From Paracoccus salipaludis (GTDB lineage Bacteria > Pseudomonadota > Alphaproteobacteria > Rhodobacterales > Rhodobacteraceae), in NCBI RefSeq assembly GCF_002287065.1, contig NZ_NSJZ01000008.1, forward strand, positions 57,821-121,820: a stretch of DNA of 64,000 nucleotides. Direction: 5' to 3'. Position numbers and translations under genes: made by a program. Shown here in pieces: positions 8,320 to 17,748 of the stretch. The notes under the pieces are model-generated. The model was not told where the DNA came from. It saw only the letters and a program-made list of their open reading frames with translations, and made no database searches. Each line of letters begins with the position of its first letter. Within the stretch, counting starts at the first letter, position 1.

Positions 8320-9702
8320 ATGACCCCTCGACTGCACTTGCCCTTGTGGGGACTCCACGCCGGACGGGCCGCGGCAGTCGCGGCCCTGGCCGCGCTGACG
8401 CTGATGCTGGCCGATCCCGGCGCGGCCCAGTCCCCCCCCGGCCCCGCAGGCCCCGGCGCGCAGGGCCCGCGCGAGGTCGGCGTGATGCAACTCGAACGCG
8501 AAACGGTACCTGTGACCGTCACGCTGCCCGGCCGGGCCGTGGCCTATCAGGAAACCGCCATCCGCCCTCAGGTCGGCGGCGAGGTCGCCGAGATCGCCTA
8601 TCAGCCCGGCGTCCCCGTCAAGGCGGGGACGGTGCTGTTCCGCCTGAACGACGACCAGCTCGAGGCGACGCTGTCCGCGGCCCGCGCCGCCGTCACCAGC
8701 GCCGAGGCCGCCGTCCAGGGCGCCAGCGCGACCGTCAGCCGCTATGACCGCCTGCAGGGCACCGGCGTCAGCCAGGCCGAACTGGAAACGGCGCAGGTGG
8801 CGCTTGCCATCGCGCGCGCCAGCCTGTCGGCGGCCGAAGCCGACCGGGCACAGGCGCAGCTTGCCATGGACCGGACCGAGGTCCGCAGCCCCATCGACGG
8901 CATCCCCGACATCGCCCAGGTCTCGGTGGGTGATCTTGTCACCGCCAACCAGGCCGAGGCGCTGACCACGGTCACGCAGCTCGACCCGATCTATGTCGAT
9001 GTCTCGCAATCCCGCGCCAGCGTCCTGCGCAATCGCGAACAGCGCTCGGCCGGCATCCTGAGGCGCTCTGACGGGCGCGAGGCCCAGCTGATCCTGGAAA
9101 CCGGGCAAGCCTATTCCGAACCCGGCCAGATGGTCGCGCCGGGACGGCAGGTGTCCTCGACCACGGGGACGGTTCCCTATCGCTGGCAGTTCCCCAACCC
9201 CGACCGCCTGATCCTGCCGGGCCAGTTCGTGCGGGTGCAGGTGGCGGTCGGCGCGGTCGAGGGCGTGCTGGTCCCGCAGGGCCCCACGCGGCGTTCGGCA
9301 ACCGGACAGCTGACGGCCTTTGTCGCCCGCGACGGGCGGGCCGAGGAGGTCGTGCTGACCGAGGCGGGCACCCACGAAAGCAACTGGATCGTGACCGAAG
9401 GCGTCGCGGCGGGCGACCTCCTGATCCTCGACGGGCTGACCAACCTGAACGACGGGGACGAGATCACCACCCTTCCCGTCACCATCGACGCCGAGGGCGT
9501 GGTGCGCGAGCTGTCGGGCGCCGGGGAACCGGCCGCGTCCGGTCCCGCCCCGGCCGGCCCCGGGGACGCGGCCGCACCCGCCGCCGCAACCGCGGCGGGC
9601 GGAACCTCGTCGCCGGCCCCGATGGCCGCGCAGGCCGCCGTGGTCGGCGCCCCTCCGGCCAATCCCGCCCGCAGCCCCGCCGCGGCCACGGGCATGAACT
9701 GA
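8320..9702 (+). CDS. RND efflux periplasmic adaptor subunit (MexA/AcrA type)
   Basis: This 460-residue membrane-fusion protein would link the inner-membrane pump at 9702 to an outer-membrane channel. It has an N-terminal signal segment (to about residue 36), a lipoyl-like half motif around GGEVAEIAYQPGVPVKAGTVLFRLND (split at about 89-114), an Ala-rich coiled-coil hairpin (about 115-190), and the matching second lipoyl half (RTEVRSPIDG) with beta-barrel and membrane-proximal domains. The last 80 residues form an unusually long Ala/Pro-rich tail. There is no lipobox cysteine. The pump start overlaps its stop by one base (TGATG). No TolC-type gene lies downstream. Confidence 0.93.
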   Translation: MTPRLHLPLWGLHAGRAAAVAALAALTLMLADPGAAQSPPGPAGPGAQGPREVGVMQLERETVPVTVTLPGRAVAYQETAIRPQVGGEVAEIAYQPGVPVKAGTVLFRLNDDQLEATLSAARAAVTSAEAAVQGASATVSRYDRLQGTGVSQAELETAQVALAIARASLSAAEADRAQAQLAMDRTEVRSPIDGIPDIAQVSVGDLVTANQAEALTTVTQLDPIYVDVSQSRASVLRNREQRSAGILRRSDGREAQLILETGQAYSEPGQMVAPGRQVSSTTGTVPYRWQFPNPDRLILPGQFVRVQVAVGAVEGVLVPQGPTRRSATGQLTAFVARDGRAEEVVLTEAGTHESNWIVTEGVAAGDLLILDGLTNLNDGDEITTLPVTIDAEGVVRELSGAGEPAASGPAPAGPGDAAAPAAATAAGGTSSPAPMAAQAAVVGAPPANPARSPAAATGMN

Positions 9703-12700
9703 TGGCGCAGTTCTTCATCCATCGCCCGGTCTTCGCCTGGGTGCTGGCGATCGTGACCATGCTGGCGGGCCTCTGGGGCGTCCTGAACCTGCCCGTGTCG
9801 CAATATCCCGACATCGCGCCCACGACCGTCCGCATCTCGGCCAGCTACCCCGGCGCCACCGCCGAAGCCGTGCAGAACTCGGTCACGACGCCGATCGAGG
9901 ATTCGCTGACGGGCCTCGAAGGCCTGCTTTACTTCGAGTCCTCGTCCTTCCGGGGCCGGTCCTCGCTGACGCTGACCTTCGACGACAGCGTGGACCCGAC
10001 GGACGCGCTGAACGACGTGCAGTCGCGCGTCCGCAGCGTCGAATCCCGCCTGCCCTCGGCGGTGCAGGACGATGGCGTGTCGGTCACCCGCTCGACCTCG
10101 TCGATCCTGATGGTGGGAGCGCTGGTCTCGGCGGGCAATGACTATTCCACGGTCGAACTCGGCAACCTGCTGGAAGAGGTCGTGGAAGGCCCGGTCAAGC
10201 GCGTTCCGGGCGTGGGCGGCATCGACATCTTCGGCTCGGGCTACGCCATGCGGATCTGGCTCGATCCGCTGCGCCTTGCGCAATACCAGCTGACGCCTTC
10301 GGACATCACGGCGGCGGTGGCGGAACAGAACTCGACCGTCTCGGTGGGGTCGCTCGGCAGCCAGCCCTCGGTCGCGGGCCAGCAGTTCACGGCGACCATC
10401 ACCGCGCAAAGCCAGCTGACCAGCGTCGAGGATTTCCAGCGCATCCTTCTGCGCACGGGCGAGGACGGCGCCTCGGTCTGGCTGGGCGACGTGGCCGAGA
10501 TCGAGATCGGGCAGGAAGCCTACGGCGCCAACAGCCGCTTCAACGGCGCGAATGCCTCGGGCTTCGGCGTCAACCTGGAAACCGGGGCCAATGCCGTGGA
10601 CACGGCCGCGGGCGTGCGCGCGGTGCTGGAATCGCTTCAGCCCGCCCTGCCGGACGGGGTCGAGCTGCGCGTGGCTTATGACACCTCGCCCTTCGTGGAA
10701 CGCTCGATCGAGAAGGTCTGGCACACGCTCTTCGAGGCGATCCTGCTGGTGATCGCCGTCATCCTGGTCTTCCTGCAAAGCTGGCGGGCGACGATCATCC
10801 CGGTGATCGTGGTGCCGGTCGTGCTGCTGGGCACCTTCGCGGTGCTGTTCGCGCTGGGCTACACGATCAACACGCTGACCATGTTTGCCATGGTGCTGGC
10901 GATCGGCCTGCTGGTGGACGACGCCATCGTGGTGGTGGAAAACGTCGAGCGCATCATGCGCGAGGACGGGCTGGACCCGGTGCGCGCGACCGAGGTGGGG
11001 ATGCGCCAGATCACCGGCGCGCTGATCGGCATCGCGGTGGTCCTGTCGGCGGTCTTCCTGCCCATGGCCTTCATGGCGGGCTCGACCGGGGTGGTCTACC
11101 GCCAGTTCTCGGTGACGATCATCACCGCGATGATGCTGTCGCTGGCCGCCGCCCTGATCCTGACGCCCGCGCAGACCGCGTCCATGCTGCGCCCCCACCA
11201 AGGGCCGCCGCGCTTCGCGCCCGCGCGCTGGTTCAACCGGGGCTTCGACCGGGCGAGCGACTGGTACGCGCGCGTCGTCGCCCGCACAGTGCGGCATCCG
11301 ATGCTGGTGCTGCTGGTGCTGGCGGTGATCTCGGTGGCGGTCTGGCAGCTCTTCACGCGCATGAACTCGACCTTCCTGCCGACCGAGGACCAGGGCGTGC
11401 TGATGGCCCAGATCAACCTCTCGGAAGGCTCGACCACCCAGCAGACCCTGGCCGTGGTGGAGGAAATCGAAAGCTACCTGCTGAACGAGGAACCGGCGGT
11501 CGCCTCGACCTTCGGGGCGCTGGGCTTCGGGTTCTCGGGCACGGGGCAGGGGCGGGCCACGCTGTTCGTCCGGCTCAAGGACTTCGACGAAAGGCCCGAC
11601 CCCGACGAGTCCGCCTCGGCCGTGGTCGGACGCGCGACCGAGCGCTTCGGCAACCACCGCGCGGGACGGATCAACTTCGTCCAGCCGCCCCCCATCCAGG
11701 GCCTGGGCAACAGCGCCGGCTTCCAGATGTACCTGATCGACCAGTCGGCCCAGGGGACGGCCGCCCTGCGCGAGGCGGCGCAGGCGCTGGAGGAGGCGGG
11801 CGAGGCCCATCCCCAGCTGGTCAACGTCCGCAGCCAGGGCGACGAGGATGACGCGGCGCTGCGGCTGGACATCGACCCCCAGCGGGCCGAGGCGGCGGGC
11901 CTGAGCCTGTCCGAGGTGAACGGGATGCTGGCCACGATCTTCTCGGGGCGCGAGGTCAACGACTTCGCCATGGGCGCCACGCTGCGCCCCGTGATCGTGC
12001 AGGCGGGCGCCGAGTTCCGGATGCAGCCCGAGGACCTGGAAGACTGGTATGCCCGCAATTCCTCGGGCGAGATGGTGCCTTTCAGCGCCTTCATGTCCAC
12101 CCGCTGGGTTCCGGTGGCCCCGCGCCTGTCGCGCTTCGAGGGGACCGACGCGATCTCGATCTCGGGCAGCGAGGCCGAGGGCGCGACCTCGGGGCAGGCC
12201 ATGGCGGCGATGACGGACCTGGTGGGGCAGATGCCGGGCGGCTACGGCGTGGCCTGGACCGGCCTCAGCTACCAGGAACAGCAGGCGGGCAACCAGGCGC
12301 CTTACCTTTACGCCCTGTCGGCGCTGGTGGTGTTCCTGTGCCTGGCCGCGCTTTACGAAAGCTGGACGGTGCCCTTCTCGGTCATGCTGGCGGTGCCGGT
12401 GGGCGTCCTGGGTGCCGTTCTGGCCGCCCTGATCTTCGGGCAGTCGAACGACGTGTATTTCAAGGTGGGCATCCTCACGACCATCGGCCTGGCCGCCAAG
12501 AACGCCATCCTGATCGTGGAATTCGCCCGTGACCTCGAGGTGGGCGGCCGATCCACGGCCGAGGCGGCGATCGAGGCCGCCAAGCTGCGCCTGCGGCCGA
12601 TCCTGATGACCTCGCTGGCCTTCATCCTGGGCGTGCTGCCCCTGGCGGTCGCCACCGGGGCGGGGGCGGCGGCGCAGAACTCGATCGGGATCGGGGTGAT

Positions 12701-12824
12701 GGGGGGCATGATCTCGGCCACCTTCCTGGGCATCTTCATGATCCCTGGCCTTTACGTGGCCGTGCGCCGCCTGACCGGGAACCGGCCGCTGGTCGCGCGG
12801 CATGCGCAACCCGCGAGCGCATGA
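9702..12824 (+). CDS. RND multidrug efflux pump, inner-membrane permease (AcrB/MexB type)
   Basis: This proton-driven tripartite efflux pump subunit has 1040 residues, the normal HAE1 family length. It opens with the signature MAQFFIHRPVFAWVLAIV, followed by LPVSQYPDIAPPxV-like sequence, two large periplasmic loops, and twelve expected membrane helices. TM4 carries the proton-relay Asp pair in GLLVDDAIVVVENVER, and GLAAKNAILIVEFA lies in TM10. Its start overlaps the adaptor stop (TGATG). It lacks a local regulator and an outer-membrane gene. A symmetrical terminator follows at 12827-12852. Confidence 0.96.
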   Translation: MAQFFIHRPVFAWVLAIVTMLAGLWGVLNLPVSQYPDIAPTTVRISASYPGATAEAVQNSVTTPIEDSLTGLEGLLYFESSSFRGRSSLTLTFDDSVDPTDALNDVQSRVRSVESRLPSAVQDDGVSVTRSTSSILMVGALVSAGNDYSTVELGNLLEEVVEGPVKRVPGVGGIDIFGSGYAMRIWLDPLRLAQYQLTPSDITAAVAEQNSTVSVGSLGSQPSVAGQQFTATITAQSQLTSVEDFQRILLRTGEDGASVWLGDVAEIEIGQEAYGANSRFNGANASGFGVNLETGANAVDTAAGVRAVLESLQPALPDGVELRVAYDTSPFVERSIEKVWHTLFEAILLVIAVILVFLQSWRATIIPVIVVPVVLLGTFAVLFALGYTINTLTMFAMVLAIGLLVDDAIVVVENVERIMREDGLDPVRATEVGMRQITGALIGIAVVLSAVFLPMAFMAGSTGVVYRQFSVTIITAMMLSLAAALILTPAQTASMLRPHQGPPRFAPARWFNRGFDRASDWYARVVARTVRHPMLVLLVLAVISVAVWQLFTRMNSTFLPTEDQGVLMAQINLSEGSTTQQTLAVVEEIESYLLNEEPAVASTFGALGFGFSGTGQGRATLFVRLKDFDERPDPDESASAVVGRATERFGNHRAGRINFVQPPPIQGLGNSAGFQMYLIDQSAQGTAALREAAQALEEAGEAHPQLVNVRSQGDEDDAALRLDIDPQRAEAAGLSLSEVNGMLATIFSGREVNDFAMGATLRPVIVQAGAEFRMQPEDLEDWYARNSSGEMVPFSAFMSTRWVPVAPRLSRFEGTDAISISGSEAEGATSGQAMAAMTDLVGQMPGGYGVAWTGLSYQEQQAGNQAPYLYALSALVVFLCLAALYESWTVPFSVMLAVPVGVLGAVLAALIFGQSNDVYFKVGILTTIGLAAKNAILIVEFARDLEVGGRSTAEAAIEAAKLRLRPILMTSLAFILGVLPLAVATGAGAAAQNSIGIGVMGGMISATFLGIFMIPGLYVAVRRLTGNRPLVARHAQPASA

Positions 12825-12826
12825 GA

Positions 12827-12852
12827 AAAGGGCCGCGCGATGGCGGCCCTTT
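12827..12852. terminator. Bidirectional terminator between the RND pump and the RTX gene
   Basis: AAAGGGCCGC (12827-12836) pairs with GCGGCCCTTT (12843-12852) with a six-base loop. It lies between convergent genes and can serve both because A/T ends flank each side. Confidence 0.8.
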
Positions 12853-12871
12853 CCGAAGCATCATCCCGCGG

Positions 12872-13816
12872 TCACAGGATGAATTCGTCGGTCGAATACT
12901 GGTAGGCCCGGATCCCGCCGTCGGCGATGATCAACTGGAAATCCGCCACGCCGTCGTTGTTGACGTGACCCGACAGGATCGTGTTCGTCCCCTGTTCGCT
13001 GAGCGCCACCGTTCCCGCTGCGCGCGAGGTGCTGAAGGCGAAGGCCTGGTTGCCGCCATAGTTCAGGTTGGCATCGATCCCCGACAGGTCGATCCGGTCA
13101 CCGCCCGTGGTGCCCACGCCCTCGAAGGCCACCGCGCCGTCGCCTGCCGCGATCACGTCATAGCCGAAGCGCGCGTTCGAATCGGTGTGGCTGTGGAAGA
13201 CGAAGCGATCCGCCCCCGCGCCGCCGTAAAGGTCGTCGGCGCCGGTGCTGCCGAACAGGACGTCGTTGCCGGCCTGGCCCCGCAGCACGTCATTGCCCGC
13301 CTGGCCCTGCAGCACATCCGCCCCGACGCCTCCCACCAGCGCGTCGTTGCCGGCGCCGCCGATCAGGTTGTCGTTGCCCCCGGCGCCGATGATCGTGTCG
13401 TTCCCCGCCATGCCGTTGATCGCGTCATTGGCCGAGGTCCCGTTCACCCTGTCGTTGGCGTTGCTGGCATAGCCCGCCGAGACGGTCAGCACATAGCTGC
13501 CGGTGGCGTTGTCGCCCTGCTCGCCGACCACCAGCGTGTAGGTCGAGGTCCCGCCCGCGCCGATCTTGAAGGTCAGTTGCGCGTCCCGGTTCGTGCCCGG
13601 CGACACGTCGTCGTTTTCAAGCAGGCGGCTCCCCGACGAGTCGTACAGCGCGAGGTTCGGGTCGCCCAGCGTGCCGTTCCCGCTGGAAGCGCCCTTGGCG
13701 GCGACCGAATAGGTCAGGCCGCTGATGAAGGTGGTGTTGAAGCTGTCGTACTCGCCCTGGTACGAGATCACGCCCCGTCCCGTGGTTCCGGTCCCGATGG
13801 TGCCGTTGTAGGCCAT
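12872..13816 (-). CDS. RTX calcium-binding secreted protein with PPC-like N-terminus
   Basis: The 314-residue protein has three parts. Residues 1-117 look like a bacterial pre-peptidase C-terminal (PPC) type beta-sandwich (DPNLALYDSSGSRL, then ENDD and YTLVV). Residues 118-208 hold roughly nine nonapeptides of GGxGxDxLx type (for example LIGGAGNDA, LRGQAGNDV, LYGGAGADR), which bind calcium. Residues 209-314 match the serralysin-type C-terminal domain that carries the type I secretion signal. There is no catalytic domain and no N-terminal signal peptide. It would be exported by a type I ABC/HlyD system not encoded here. The last residues (STDEFIL) fit a type I C-terminus. Confidence 0.85.
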   Translation of the reverse strand: MAYNGTIGTGTTGRGVISYQGEYDSFNTTFISGLTYSVAAKGASSGNGTLGDPNLALYDSSGSRLLENDDVSPGTNRDAQLTFKIGAGGTSTYTLVVGEQGDNATGSYVLTVSAGYASNANDRVNGTSANDAINGMAGNDTIIGAGGNDNLIGGAGNDALVGGVGADVLQGQAGNDVLRGQAGNDVLFGSTGADDLYGGAGADRFVFHSHTDSNARFGYDVIAAGDGAVAFEGVGTTGGDRIDLSGIDANLNYGGNQAFAFSTSRAAGTVALSEQGTNTILSGHVNNDGVADFQLIIADGGIRAYQYSTDEFIL

Positions 13817-14075
13817 CCTGTTCTCCCAAGCTTTGCGCCGATCGCGGCTGCTGCATCCTAGGATCGCGTGCCATCACCCGCACTTCACCTTGCGGCGCGC
13901 GGCGCGTGACCGGCCTGCGAGCCGTCGTGCGCTTCAACGCGAGACCGCGCAGGCCCGTTCGCTCACGATCCGGTGCATCGGCGGAAGCCCGCAGGCCAGG
14001 AAATGCCCCGGCCCTGGCGGCCGACCGGAAAGCCCTAGGGAATCATTGAGGACGCGGCCTGCGCGCCCAAAGGAA

Positions 14076-14109
14076 AGACGCCCCTCCACCTTCGGGTGGC
14101 GGGGCGTCT
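14076..14109 (-). terminator. UUCG-type hairpin, probable asd terminator
   Basis: AGACGCCCC (14076-14084) plus CCACC (14086-14090) pair with GGTGG (14095-14099) plus GGGGCGTCT (14101-14109), with one T/C mismatch and a TTCG loop. On the minus strand the stem is followed by TTTCCTTT. It is 177 bases after the asd stop. Confidence 0.7.
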
Positions 14110-14252
14110 GTCGTTCATGGTCATGCCGGGAAAGGTGACGGACCCAGCCGGGCCCTGCGCCGGCGCTGCGGGCATCCGGGGCTGCAGACGATCCACCGGA
14201 CCGCCTGCAGGCGCCCTGCCGGCCCTTCGCCTACGCTCCGGGCGATTGCCGG

Positions 14253-14277
14253 GGGAAAGGTCTACCGGACCTTTCCC
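14253..14277 (-). repeat. Perfect inverted repeat just after asd
   Basis: GGGAAAGGTC (14253-14262) and GACCTTTCCC (14268-14277) form a ten-base stem with a five-base loop, 9 bases after the asd stop. No T run follows on the minus strand, so it may protect the mRNA 3' end rather than terminate transcription. Confidence 0.7.
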
Positions 14278-14286
14278 GGATCCGGC

Positions 14287-15309
14287 TCACCCCTTCTTCA
14301 GGCAGCGGTTGCCCAGCAGTTCTGCGATCTGGACCGCGTTCAGGGCCGCGCCCTTGCGCAGGTTGTCGCTGACGCACCACAGGTTCAGGCCGTTTTCCAG
14401 CGTCTGGTCCTGGCGGATGCGGCTGACATAGGTTGCGTCCTCGCCCGCGGATTCGATGGGGGTGACGTAGCCGCCGGGCTCGCGCTTGTCGATCACCAGC
14501 ACGCCCGGCGCTTCGCGCAGGATGTCGCGGGCCTCGTCCTCGTCCAGGAAGTCCTCGAACTCGATGTTGATCGATTCGGAGTGGCCCACGAAGACCGGGA
14601 CGCGCACGCAGGTCGCCGTCACCTTGATCGACGGATCAAGGATCTTCTTGGTCTCGGCGACCATCTTCCATTCCTCCTTGGTCTGGCCGTCTTCCATGAA
14701 GACGTCGATCTGGGGAATGACGTTGAAGGCGATCTGGCGCTGGAACTTCTTGGGCTCGACCTCCTGGCCGGGGACATACATCCCCTTGGTCTGGGACCAG
14801 AGCTCGTCCATGCCTTCCTTGCCCGCGCCCGACACCGACTGGTAGGTCGAGACGACGACCCGCCTGATCCGCGCGCGGTCGTGCAGCGGCTTCAGCGCCA
14901 CCACCATCTGCGCGGTCGAGCAGTTGGGGTTCGCGATGATCATCTTGTTGCGGTAATCCTCGACCGCGTCGGGGTTCACCTCGGGCACGATCAGCGGGAT
15001 CGCGGGGTCGTAGCGGTACAGCGACGAGTTGTCGATCACCACGCAGCCCTGGCTGGCCGCGATGGGGGCGTATTTCTTGGTCGCGTCCGAGCCGATGGCG
15101 AACAGCGCGATGTCGTAGCCGGTGAAGTCGAAGCCCTCGATATCCCGGGTCTTGAGCGTCTTGTCGCCATAGCTGACTTCAGTGCCGAGGCTCCGGCGCG
15201 AGGCCAGAGCCACCACCTCATCGGCAGGAAACTGGCGCTCGGCCAGGATGCTCAGCATTTCGCGGCCCACGTTCCCCGTGGCCCCCGCGACGACGACCTT
15301 GTAGCCCAT
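14287..15309 (-). CDS. asd: Aspartate-semialdehyde dehydrogenase
   Basis: Asd reduces aspartyl phosphate to aspartate semialdehyde with NADPH, at the branch to lysine/diaminopimelate, threonine and methionine. The 340-residue product begins MGYKVVVAGATGNVG, the NADP-binding GxTGxxG loop, and has the catalytic cysteine in NPNCSTAQMV and the conserved GAGKEG segment. The ATG at 15309 is chosen over an upstream in-frame ATG at 15375 because it places the Rossmann strand at the N-terminus and has AAAGGGA a few bases upstream. It is transcribed alone, divergent from the aminopeptidase gene. Confidence 0.97.
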   Translation of the reverse strand: MGYKVVVAGATGNVGREMLSILAERQFPADEVVALASRRSLGTEVSYGDKTLKTRDIEGFDFTGYDIALFAIGSDATKKYAPIAASQGCVVIDNSSLYRYDPAIPLIVPEVNPDAVEDYRNKMIIANPNCSTAQMVVALKPLHDRARIRRVVVSTYQSVSGAGKEGMDELWSQTKGMYVPGQEVEPKKFQRQIAFNVIPQIDVFMEDGQTKEEWKMVAETKKILDPSIKVTATCVRVPVFVGHSESINIEFEDFLDEDEARDILREAPGVLVIDKREPGGYVTPIESAGEDATYVSRIRQDQTLENGLNLWCVSDNLRKGAALNAVQIAELLGNRCLKKG

Positions 15310-15382
15310 CGACGTCCCTTTCACGAACAAGACGGCGGGCCATAGCCGAAAACCCCGGCGAAGTGAAGGCTGCAAGGCCGCA

Positions 15383-15413
15383 ATGGGTATTTGGATCAGG
15401 AAGAAGTCACCGG
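15383..15413 (+). repeat. Rhodobacterial GGGTATTTGG-type intergenic element
   Basis: The stretch GGGTATTTGGATCAGGAAGAAG has the form of the GGGATATTT-type elements at 47476-47508 and 47581-47610. It lies in the asd/pepA intergenic region. Similarity is by eye; the function is unknown. Confidence 0.4.
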
Positions 15414-15469
15414 CCTTTCCTTCCGGCCCGGATACCCGCAGAAACTGTCCCGCAGGACAGGAGATGCCG

Positions 15470-16858
15470 ATGACCGAGCCCGAGTTCGCCCCCGCCGATG
15501 CCGGAAGCCGCCCTCTGTGGCTGGTCGCTCAGGGCGACGACGGGCCGCTCTGGCCCGAGGGGGTGGAGTGCGCCTTTGCCAAGGCCTCGGGGTTCGCGGC
15601 GAAGCCGGGCCAGATCTGCCTGCTGCCGGGCGAGGGAGGAGTCGCGGGGGCGCTGTTCGGAGTCGGCAAGCCCGCCACGCCCGCAGATCGCCCGGCGCGC
15701 GAGCGGTTCACGCTGGCCCGCGCCGCCGAAGGACTGCCCGAGGGGGCGTGGCATCTGGCCGGGGTGCCGGACAGCTACAATCTGGCGCATGGGGCGCTGG
15801 GGTGGCTTTTCGCGCAATACCGCTTTGACCGCTACAAGAAGGCCGAGCCGCCCAGGGCGCGGCTGGTCTGCCCCGCGGGCGTGGACCGCGAGGCCCTGCT
15901 GGCGATGGCCGCGGGGGAATATCTGGCACGCGACCTGATCAACACGCCCGCGTCCGACATGGGACCGGCCGATCTGGAAGCGGCCGCCCGTGATCTTGCG
16001 GCGCGCCACGGTGCCTCTGTCGAGGTGATTTCAGGCGAAGCGCTGGCCGAGAACTTCCTCATGATCCACGCTGTCGGCCGTGCCGCCGGTCCGGGCCGCG
16101 CGCCGCGGCTGATCGATCTGCGCTTTCCGGGCGACGGGCCAGCGGTCACGCTGGTGGGCAAGGGGGTGTGCTTCGACACGGGGGGCTTGGACATCAAGCC
16201 CTCGGCCTCGATGCTGATCATGAAGAAGGACATGGGCGGGGCCGCGAACGTGCTGGGGCTGGCCGAGACGCTGGCACGGCTGGGACGCGCGGGCGGGCTG
16301 CGGGTGCTGGTGCCGGCGGTGGAAAACGCGGTTTCGGGCGACAGCTTCCGCCCCGGCGACGTGCTGACCAGCCGCAAGGGCCTGACGGTTGAGGTCAACA
16401 ACACCGACGCCGAGGGCCGCCTGATCCTCGCCGACGCGCTGGCCTATGCGGCCGAGGAAGGCCCGCGCCTGCTGGTGTCCATGGCGACGCTGACGGGGGC
16501 CGCGCGGGTGGCCCTTGGCCCGGACCTGCCGCCCTTCTTCTGCGACGACGACGCCGTGGCCGAGGCGCTGTATCAGGCGGGCCGCGACCACGCCGACCCG
16601 ATCTGGCGGATGCCCTTCTGGGAGCCCTACGAGGCCATGATCGAGCCCGCCATCGCCGATCTGGACAACGCGCCGTCGGGAGGCTTCGCGGGCGCGATCA
16701 CCGCCGCGCTGTTCCTGCGGCGCTTTGCCGAAGGGGCCGGGGCCTACGTGCATTTCGACATCTACGGCTGGCAGCCCTCGGCGGCGCCGGGCCGGCCCAA
16801 GGGCGGCGTGGGGCAGGGGATGCGCGCGATCCTGCACGCGCTGCCGAGGATGGCCTGA
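15470..16858 (+). CDS. M17 leucyl aminopeptidase family protein
   Basis: This is a two-metal cytosolic aminopeptidase that releases N-terminal residues from peptides. The 462-residue product has the M17 active-site runs GVCFDTGGLDIKPS (Asp ligand), MKKDMGGAANVLG (catalytic Lys and Asp) and NNTDAEGRLILADAL (the NTDAEGR signature). The N-terminal domain is shorter and divergent compared with E. coli PepA. The ATG at 15470 lies 7 bases after AGGAG; an ATG at 15464 is in frame but too close to that site. Its stop overlaps the NlpC/P60 start (TGATG), so the two are translated together, possibly acting in sequence on peptidoglycan-derived peptides. Confidence 0.93.
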   Translation: MTEPEFAPADAGSRPLWLVAQGDDGPLWPEGVECAFAKASGFAAKPGQICLLPGEGGVAGALFGVGKPATPADRPARERFTLARAAEGLPEGAWHLAGVPDSYNLAHGALGWLFAQYRFDRYKKAEPPRARLVCPAGVDREALLAMAAGEYLARDLINTPASDMGPADLEAAARDLAARHGASVEVISGEALAENFLMIHAVGRAAGPGRAPRLIDLRFPGDGPAVTLVGKGVCFDTGGLDIKPSASMLIMKKDMGGAANVLGLAETLARLGRAGGLRVLVPAVENAVSGDSFRPGDVLTSRKGLTVEVNNTDAEGRLILADALAYAAEEGPRLLVSMATLTGAARVALGPDLPPFFCDDDAVAEALYQAGRDHADPIWRMPFWEPYEAMIEPAIADLDNAPSGGFAGAITAALFLRRFAEGAGAYVHFDIYGWQPSAAPGRPKGGVGQGMRAILHALPRMA

Positions 16859-17688
16859 TGGACCGCCGCCTGACCCCCGCGACCGACCGCGTGGCGCTGC
16901 GCGGATCGGGGATCGCGCGGGACATGCTGGCAGATGGCCGCCCCATGCGGGTGGCCGCGCCCGTGGCCGACCTGCTGCGCGCGCCCGGCGGGGCAAGGGA
17001 CCGGCAGCTTCTGCACGGTGCGGATGTCACGCTGATAGAGGAGCGCGACGGCTGGGGCTTCGTGCAGGCGGCGGCGGACGGCTATTGTGGCTGGGTGGCG
17101 TTGTCTGCGTTGACCGGCGAACGCCCCGCGATCACCCATCGCGTGACGGCCGCAGCCACGCATCTTTATCCCGCCGCCGACTTCAAGCGGCCCGAGCGGG
17201 GCAGCCTGCCCATGGGCGCGCGCCTGTCGGTCACGGGGACCGAGGGCCGCTTCGCCCGGCTGGCCGACGGGCTGTTCGTGCCGGTCCAGCACATCTCGGA
17301 CGCAGCCGCCGAGGACCCGGCCGAGGTGGCGCTGCGCCTGATCGGGACGCCCTACCTGTGGGGCGGGAACAGCCGCCTTGGCATCGACTGCTCGGGGCTG
17401 GCGCAGGCGGCACTGCACGGGGCGGGGATCGCCTGCCCGGGCGACAGCGACCTCCAGCGCGACGCCTTCCCCGAAACGGAAACGGTCCAGCGCGGCGACC
17501 TGCTGTTCTGGCCCGGCCACGTCGCGCTGGCGCTGGACGCCCGGACGATGGTCCACGCGACCGCCTGGACCATGTCCGTCATCACCGAGGACATCGCGGC
17601 CGCCATCGCCCGCATCGACGCGGCGGGCGACGGTCCCTTCCTCGGCGCGCGCCGTCCGCGTCTGGACGACCGCATCGCCTTTCCGTAA
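16858..17688 (+). CDS. NlpC/P60 family cysteine peptidase with SH3-like repeats
   Basis: NlpC/P60 enzymes cleave D-glutamyl-diaminopimelate bonds in peptidoglycan stem peptides. The 276-residue protein has SH3-type beta domains (about 28-145) and a C-terminal NlpC/P60 domain with catalytic C178 in GIDCSGL, H221 in WPGHVAL, and a third polar residue at H233. No signal peptide is visible, so it may work on imported murein peptides in the cytoplasm, in line with its fused translation with the M17 aminopeptidase (one-base TGATG overlap). YkfC-type peptidases are the nearest functional analogue. Confidence 0.93.
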   Translation: MDRRLTPATDRVALRGSGIARDMLADGRPMRVAAPVADLLRAPGGARDRQLLHGADVTLIEERDGWGFVQAAADGYCGWVALSALTGERPAITHRVTAAATHLYPAADFKRPERGSLPMGARLSVTGTEGRFARLADGLFVPVQHISDAAAEDPAEVALRLIGTPYLWGGNSRLGIDCSGLAQAALHGAGIACPGDSDLQRDAFPETETVQRGDLLFWPGHVALALDARTMVHATAWTMSVITEDIAAAIARIDAAGDGPFLGARRPRLDDRIAFP

Positions 17689-17748
17689 CTGTCGCGCAGC
17701 GTCGAGGAACGGCTTGCCGCTGGCCAGCGGCAGCAGGGGAGGGGTCTG

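Larger units (their letters stand above)
13817..14286. other. Long intergenic region between the RTX gene and asd
   Basis: No convincing gene lies in these 470 bases; the open frames are short and Arg/Pro-rich. It holds the promoter side of the RTX gene and two strong inverted repeats downstream of asd, listed separately. Confidence 0.7.

Noticed and set aside
9177..12809. A 1210-residue open frame opposite the RND pump
   Set aside because: Also an antisense shadow. Its sequence is low-complexity (HRHRD-type), while the plus-strand frame is a full AcrB-type protein.
13617..14138. Short frames in the RTX-asd intergenic region
   Set aside because: They lack ribosome-binding sites and have Arg-rich composition; one overlaps the strong terminator hairpin.
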